Shown: in pieces, positions 60,786 to 64,000 of the stretch
Layout of the letters: each line of letters begins with the position of its first letter
How positions within the stretch are numbered: position 1 is the stretch's first letter
NCBI GenBank assembly: GCA_964640795.1
Contig: CAZXIN010000021.1
Span: forward strand, 1 to 64,000
Source of the DNA: M269 sp964640795
Lineage (GTDB): Bacteria > Pseudomonadota > Gammaproteobacteria > Enterobacterales > Alteromonadaceae
Length of the DNA: 64,000 nt
Reading direction: 5' to 3'
The notes under the pieces: generated by a model
The model's input: the letters and a program-made list of their open reading frames with translations, nothing else
Told to the model about the DNA's origin: nothing
Databases searched by the model: none
Translations under genes and position numbers: made by a program

Positions 60786-63700
60786 TTGGATAGTTCAATT
60801 CATGAAGCACATAGGAATGATATCGACTATTGGAGCAAACTTTGTGAGCTGATTGTAAGCAATACGGTCATGGACTCCTATGCTAATGCATACGCTTGGA
60901 AAGGAGGACGAGAAAACCCTTATACTCACTTTGAAAGGTTCAAAGCTCGTGTACGCAACACAGACGCTGATAATGATGAAAGAAATGTAAACTCGAATAA
61001 AGATAAATCTCGAGTATCACCGAACTTTGACCCTGAAGAAAGTTCGAGGCATTACTTTCGACGTGTTGGGCTAGTCGGTGAAAACAATGACTTAGGTGTA
61101 AGGTTTCGTATTCGTATTTTGCTAAGAGAGGTTGCTTTATACTGTTCTCAATTTGTCAAGGATGTCGACGAGTTTAAGAAAGAAGCGCTAGAAAGTAAGA
61201 AGAATAAGAAACCCGCTAACAAAGGATATCACCTCTTAACTACCCTTGGTGCTCAGCTATTCGTGATGGGGAATTTTAGCTCAGTATCGAAAACCAAGGA
61301 GTATTTCGAACTCGGTCGAACAAGTGGACCATATAAATTAAAAGTAGAAAGGAGGCAATCCCAGTCTACTGATGATAAGCAAGATTACGAATCAATCACT
61401 GAATATGAGTTTAGTGATAGCGGTTATTTACTAAACATTAGTCAAGGCCTCTTAAAGTACATCCCTCAACTTAAACACACACCAGAGCATTTACATAAGA
61501 TACTCTTTGAGCGAACCTTTGAAGGTGAAGGTGCTTACGAAAATTATTGTCGGCATGTGGTGCAACTGCTTAGAGGGCAGGTCAATTATACGCTTTTACG
61601 TAAGCATGCGCCAAAGCTCTTTGATAGTTTGCGTTTCAAGAGCGATAGCTCGAATCAAAACAAAGATATCTACAACGGATTAGTTCTTGATCAGCAACGT
61701 AAGGAAACGCTGAAGCAGATAAATGACTCTTTAAGGCCGAGTGAACAAATATATTCTCCATTGGTACTGGTACATGGTGACAAAATGCAGCAAGCGTTAA
61801 ATGCTTGCGTTGCTTGTTTGTTAGATTCGCCTGAGTCTATAAAGACAGATGACGAGCAGTGGTTTGATGCTCATAGTCATTTTACACATATTGTTTATGT
61901 TCCATGTTCATCGGATGTGTTTACTAAAGAGCAAATCACTTACCCACGTTTAGTTGGTTTTCTCCATGCTTATTTTTACCCTGAAGAATATACAGGTGTT
62001 TTGAAAAACGTTAAGAAAGATAGTTATACGCCTAGGCAATATGAGTCATTATTGGACCTTGCACAAGTTAGGCTAGAAAAAGAAGACTCAGCTTCATTGC
62101 GTACAGCATTAAAAGGTATTAGGCGTAAATTGATGAAGGAACCGACACTTATCGTTTTTAACGGGTTGGATGGTAATGACTCTTATCAAGCAGAAACCTA
62201 CTATACGAGAGTGGCGATTGAAAACAATCCGGTGTTAATGTTGATTAGAAACCTGACATCGCCGGCTATTAGTGATGTGTTCTATCAACAACATGATGGT
62301 GGCCTTACTACTTTTTTTAAATCACGCATTTTGGTTTTCAGTACTGCAGAGCAACCAGACCTTAAAATTTATTCGCAGTTTCCTACGATTGAGCTGTCTT
62401 CACCTGATGCTCCGACTGGGCTTTTGGTTGATGTTTCCACTGAGCTTACCAATCGACAAGAATTGAAGAATATGTTCAAAAGCGGGTTTGACGCCGGAAC
62501 GGATGATAGCTTACTTATCTTGGTTGATAGTTACATTACGTTACTTAAACGCCATTCAGCATTGCCTACAGAGAGTGGCCAACTGACTTTTCTTAAACCG
62601 GATACTTCGGATGAAATGGCCGAAAAACTTTTGGCGCAAACTCTTTTATATGAACCTATATTTGCTGTGACTCTAGCGATCTTGTCGATTACTAATAGTG
62701 GCTTACGGCCAATTACGATGATTCGTTTGTTGTCACGTTTCAATAAAACGATGGCTCACTATGAAACAAACGCGACTAAAGGTCATAGTCGCTTGTTTGA
62801 ACAATTGCGGGAGGCACTAAATAAACCTGAGTTTAAGGGGCTAAAGAGTTATCAAAAAGGAATGAAGTCGGCACCTAATTCACTGACTGATACATTTTTT
62901 AAGCAATTTAAAATGCTGTTACGAGTGACGAAAATTGAAACAGACAGTCAACCTGATGCTCAAAGCAACATCTCTGGCTATTTAGATGATGTTGTCGAAT
63001 GCCCTGATAAAGAGCAGGAGGCACTGTTTGGTACTAAAGATAAAATTAGAGAAGCAATTAGATCGAATGAGGCGATTGAAATAAATGATATAGAAATTAA
63101 ACGCTGTATAAAAAACAGCTTGGAAAGAGTGTTAGGTAGAGAAGCTGTTGGTTTGTTTCATTATTTGATTTGCGAGGAGTCGTTAAGACAACACACCATA
63201 GTGAATAGTCGAACCTATTGGCTAGACGAATCTTATAGGCTCTATCGCCATATGCTCCAAGCCTTAATGCACGGTTTCTTGTGCTTGCGGCTTCCACAAA
63301 GTGAAACATTGATTGGTTTGGTAGAAGCGAAGATCCCTAAGAAAAGGGCGAAGCTATTTATGTTTCTATATCACTTGTTGTACAAAGACTTAACTGAGCA
63401 CCACCAGTATTATCAATTGCTTAGGAAATATGAAGTCGCCAATGCTCGTGCTGAGATTTTGGAATTAGCCGCAACAGCTTTTGAGTGTCTAACCGACGAA
63501 GAGAAGTGTAATGTGACCAACATTACCGATGATGACCTGTTGCAAGAAGATGAAATGGAGTACGTCCATACTAACCAATGGTTAGGGGTTGAACACGACC
63601 TAAATATTTCTATCGCTACAAGTTGGAGGAGAGCAGGTCGCTTAGACAAATCGGTGGATATCATTACTCATTATCTGAAAAGCAATGTCGAGCTACCTGA

Positions 63701-64000
63701 ACATTATCGGTACGATTGCAATAAGATGCTTATAGACGTCGAAATTCTTGGCGGTAAGAAACTGAGTGGCTGGAATTCAAAAGCTAGACTGTCAGAAACA
63801 ACCAAAAAAGTGCTGGGTAAAAACCTAGAGATCACTTTTAAACATGCGCTTGAGGTTATTATTGAGCAACTGAAGAAAGGTAGTGTTAAAGGTTATGAAG
63901 ATGTTTTACATTATTCAGGCGTTCGCCACGTCAGAACGCTTATTTATCAAGAGGTTAAAAAAATAACATTAGATTCAGGTAACTCTTTATCTGAGACTAA
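60786..64000 (+). CDS. Giant unknown protein with weak STAND-NTPase features, truncated by the window
   Basis: The frame is open from TTG 60786 to the window end (1,071 codons) with no stop; GGAGG five bases upstream supports this start. It is soluble and helical, with no membrane segment. Weak nucleotide-binding hints: LVLVHGDKMQQALNA (326 on; the P-loop GK[ST] is absent), TLIVFNGLD (about 454-462, Walker-B-like), and KSRILVFSTAEQ (about 512 on), like the NB-ARC sensor strand. The order fits STAND ATPases such as phage-sensing defence proteins, but the P-loop is degraded or I am misreading it. It is divergent from the AAA+ gene. The C-terminus, where an effector or sensor repeat would sit, lies outside the window. 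Confidence 0.65.
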   Translation, partial: MDSSIHEAHRNDIDYWSKLCELIVSNTVMDSYANAYAWKGGRENPYTHFERFKARVRNTDADNDERNVNSNKDKSRVSPNFDPEESSRHYFRRVGLVGENNDLGVRFRIRILLREVALYCSQFVKDVDEFKKEALESKKNKKPANKGYHLLTTLGAQLFVMGNFSSVSKTKEYFELGRTSGPYKLKVERRQSQSTDDKQDYESITEYEFSDSGYLLNISQGLLKYIPQLKHTPEHLHKILFERTFEGEGAYENYCRHVVQLLRGQVNYTLLRKHAPKLFDSLRFKSDSSNQNKDIYNGLVLDQQRKETLKQINDSLRPSEQIYSPLVLVHGDKMQQALNACVACLLDSPESIKTDDEQWFDAHSHFTHIVYVPCSSDVFTKEQITYPRLVGFLHAYFYPEEYTGVLKNVKKDSYTPRQYESLLDLAQVRLEKEDSASLRTALKGIRRKLMKEPTLIVFNGLDGNDSYQAETYYTRVAIENNPVLMLIRNLTSPAISDVFYQQHDGGLTTFFKSRILVFSTAEQPDLKIYSQFPTIELSSPDAPTGLLVDVSTELTNRQELKNMFKSGFDAGTDDSLLILVDSYITLLKRHSALPTESGQLTFLKPDTSDEMAEKLLAQTLLYEPIFAVTLAILSITNSGLRPITMIRLLSRFNKTMAHYETNATKGHSRLFEQLREALNKPEFKGLKSYQKGMKSAPNSLTDTFFKQFKMLLRVTKIETDSQPDAQSNISGYLDDVVECPDKEQEALFGTKDKIREAIRSNEAIEINDIEIKRCIKNSLERVLGREAVGLFHYLICEESLRQHTIVNSRTYWLDESYRLYRHMLQALMHGFLCLRLPQSETLIGLVEAKIPKKRAKLFMFLYHLLYKDLTEHHQYYQLLRKYEVANARAEILELAATAFECLTDEEKCNVTNITDDDLLQEDEMEYVHTNQWLGVEHDLNISIATSWRRAGRLDKSVDIITHYLKSNVELPEHYRYDCNKMLIDVEILGGKKLSGWNSKARLSETTKKVLGKNLEITFKHALEVIIEQLKKGSVKGYEDVLHYSGVRHVRTLIYQEVKKITLDSGNSLSET

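Overview
The window looks like chromosomal DNA of a marine gammaproteobacterium of the Alteromonadales (Alteromonas/Glaciecola/Paraglaciecola-like). The reasons are a moderate-to-low GC content, a TonB-dependent receptor plus MFS plus GH13 starch locus under one LacI regulator, an H-NOX/cyclic-di-GMP network of the Shewanella type, and many GNAT, GST and LysR genes. This placement is inferred from gene content, not from a marker gene. No rRNA, tRNA, insertion sequence, integrase or CRISPR array was found.

Layout. 0.1-6 kb: housekeeping and detoxification genes (exported unknown protein, GST, GNAT, XRE-cupin regulator, old-yellow-enzyme oxidoreductase, DUF2235 hydrolase). 6.4-17.6 kb: a cyclic-di-GMP/nitric-oxide signalling block. 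It has a membrane PAS-GGDEF-EAL protein, a six-gene minus-strand operon (HTH-REC regulator, PhnD-like periplasmic binding protein, membrane histidine kinase, REC plus degenerate HD-GYP protein, H-NOX, soluble histidine kinase), and a divergent outer-membrane barrel gene followed by a REC-GGDEF-EAL effector. 17.7-21.6 kb: small unrelated genes (DUF3718-like, DsbA family, SH3-like exported protein, MOSC, PhyH). 21.6-34.1 kb: a starch/maltodextrin utilisation regulon (three GH13 enzymes, TonB receptor, MFS sugar transporter, LacI repressor) with four near-identical operators of consensus TGCATACGTATTCA. 34.2-38 kb: LysR, GST and a PNPOx/flavin reductase/ferredoxin fusion. 38.3-50.6 kb: a mostly plus-strand run of small accessory genes (lipoprotein hydrolase, tautomerase, four acetyltransferase or hydrolase genes, small membrane proteins, a SLATT/DUF4231-like protein, beta-lactamase-fold lipoprotein, Tat-exported Gfo/Idh/MocA oxidoreductase, lipoprotein pair, TPR-like protein, MAPEG). 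51-55.8 kb: a LysR-linked aldehyde/quinone detoxification operon and DUF2147. 56.1-64 kb: XRE and membrane proteins, a tandem REP array, then a divergent pair: an NtrC-like AAA+ protein with a possible C-terminal FGE-like domain, and a >1,070-residue unknown protein with weak STAND-NTPase hints that runs off the window.

Two places deserve most attention. First, in the NO network a periplasmic PhnD-like protein and a membrane kinase seem to supply a second input to the same response regulators that H-NOX and its kinase control. Second, the AAA+/small ORF/giant-protein cassette at the right edge resembles a conflict or defence module that I cannot match to a named system. Repeats also stand out: two related REP/BIME tandem arrays (periods 126 and 114 bp) and a dispersed intergenic element of about 120 bp present three times.
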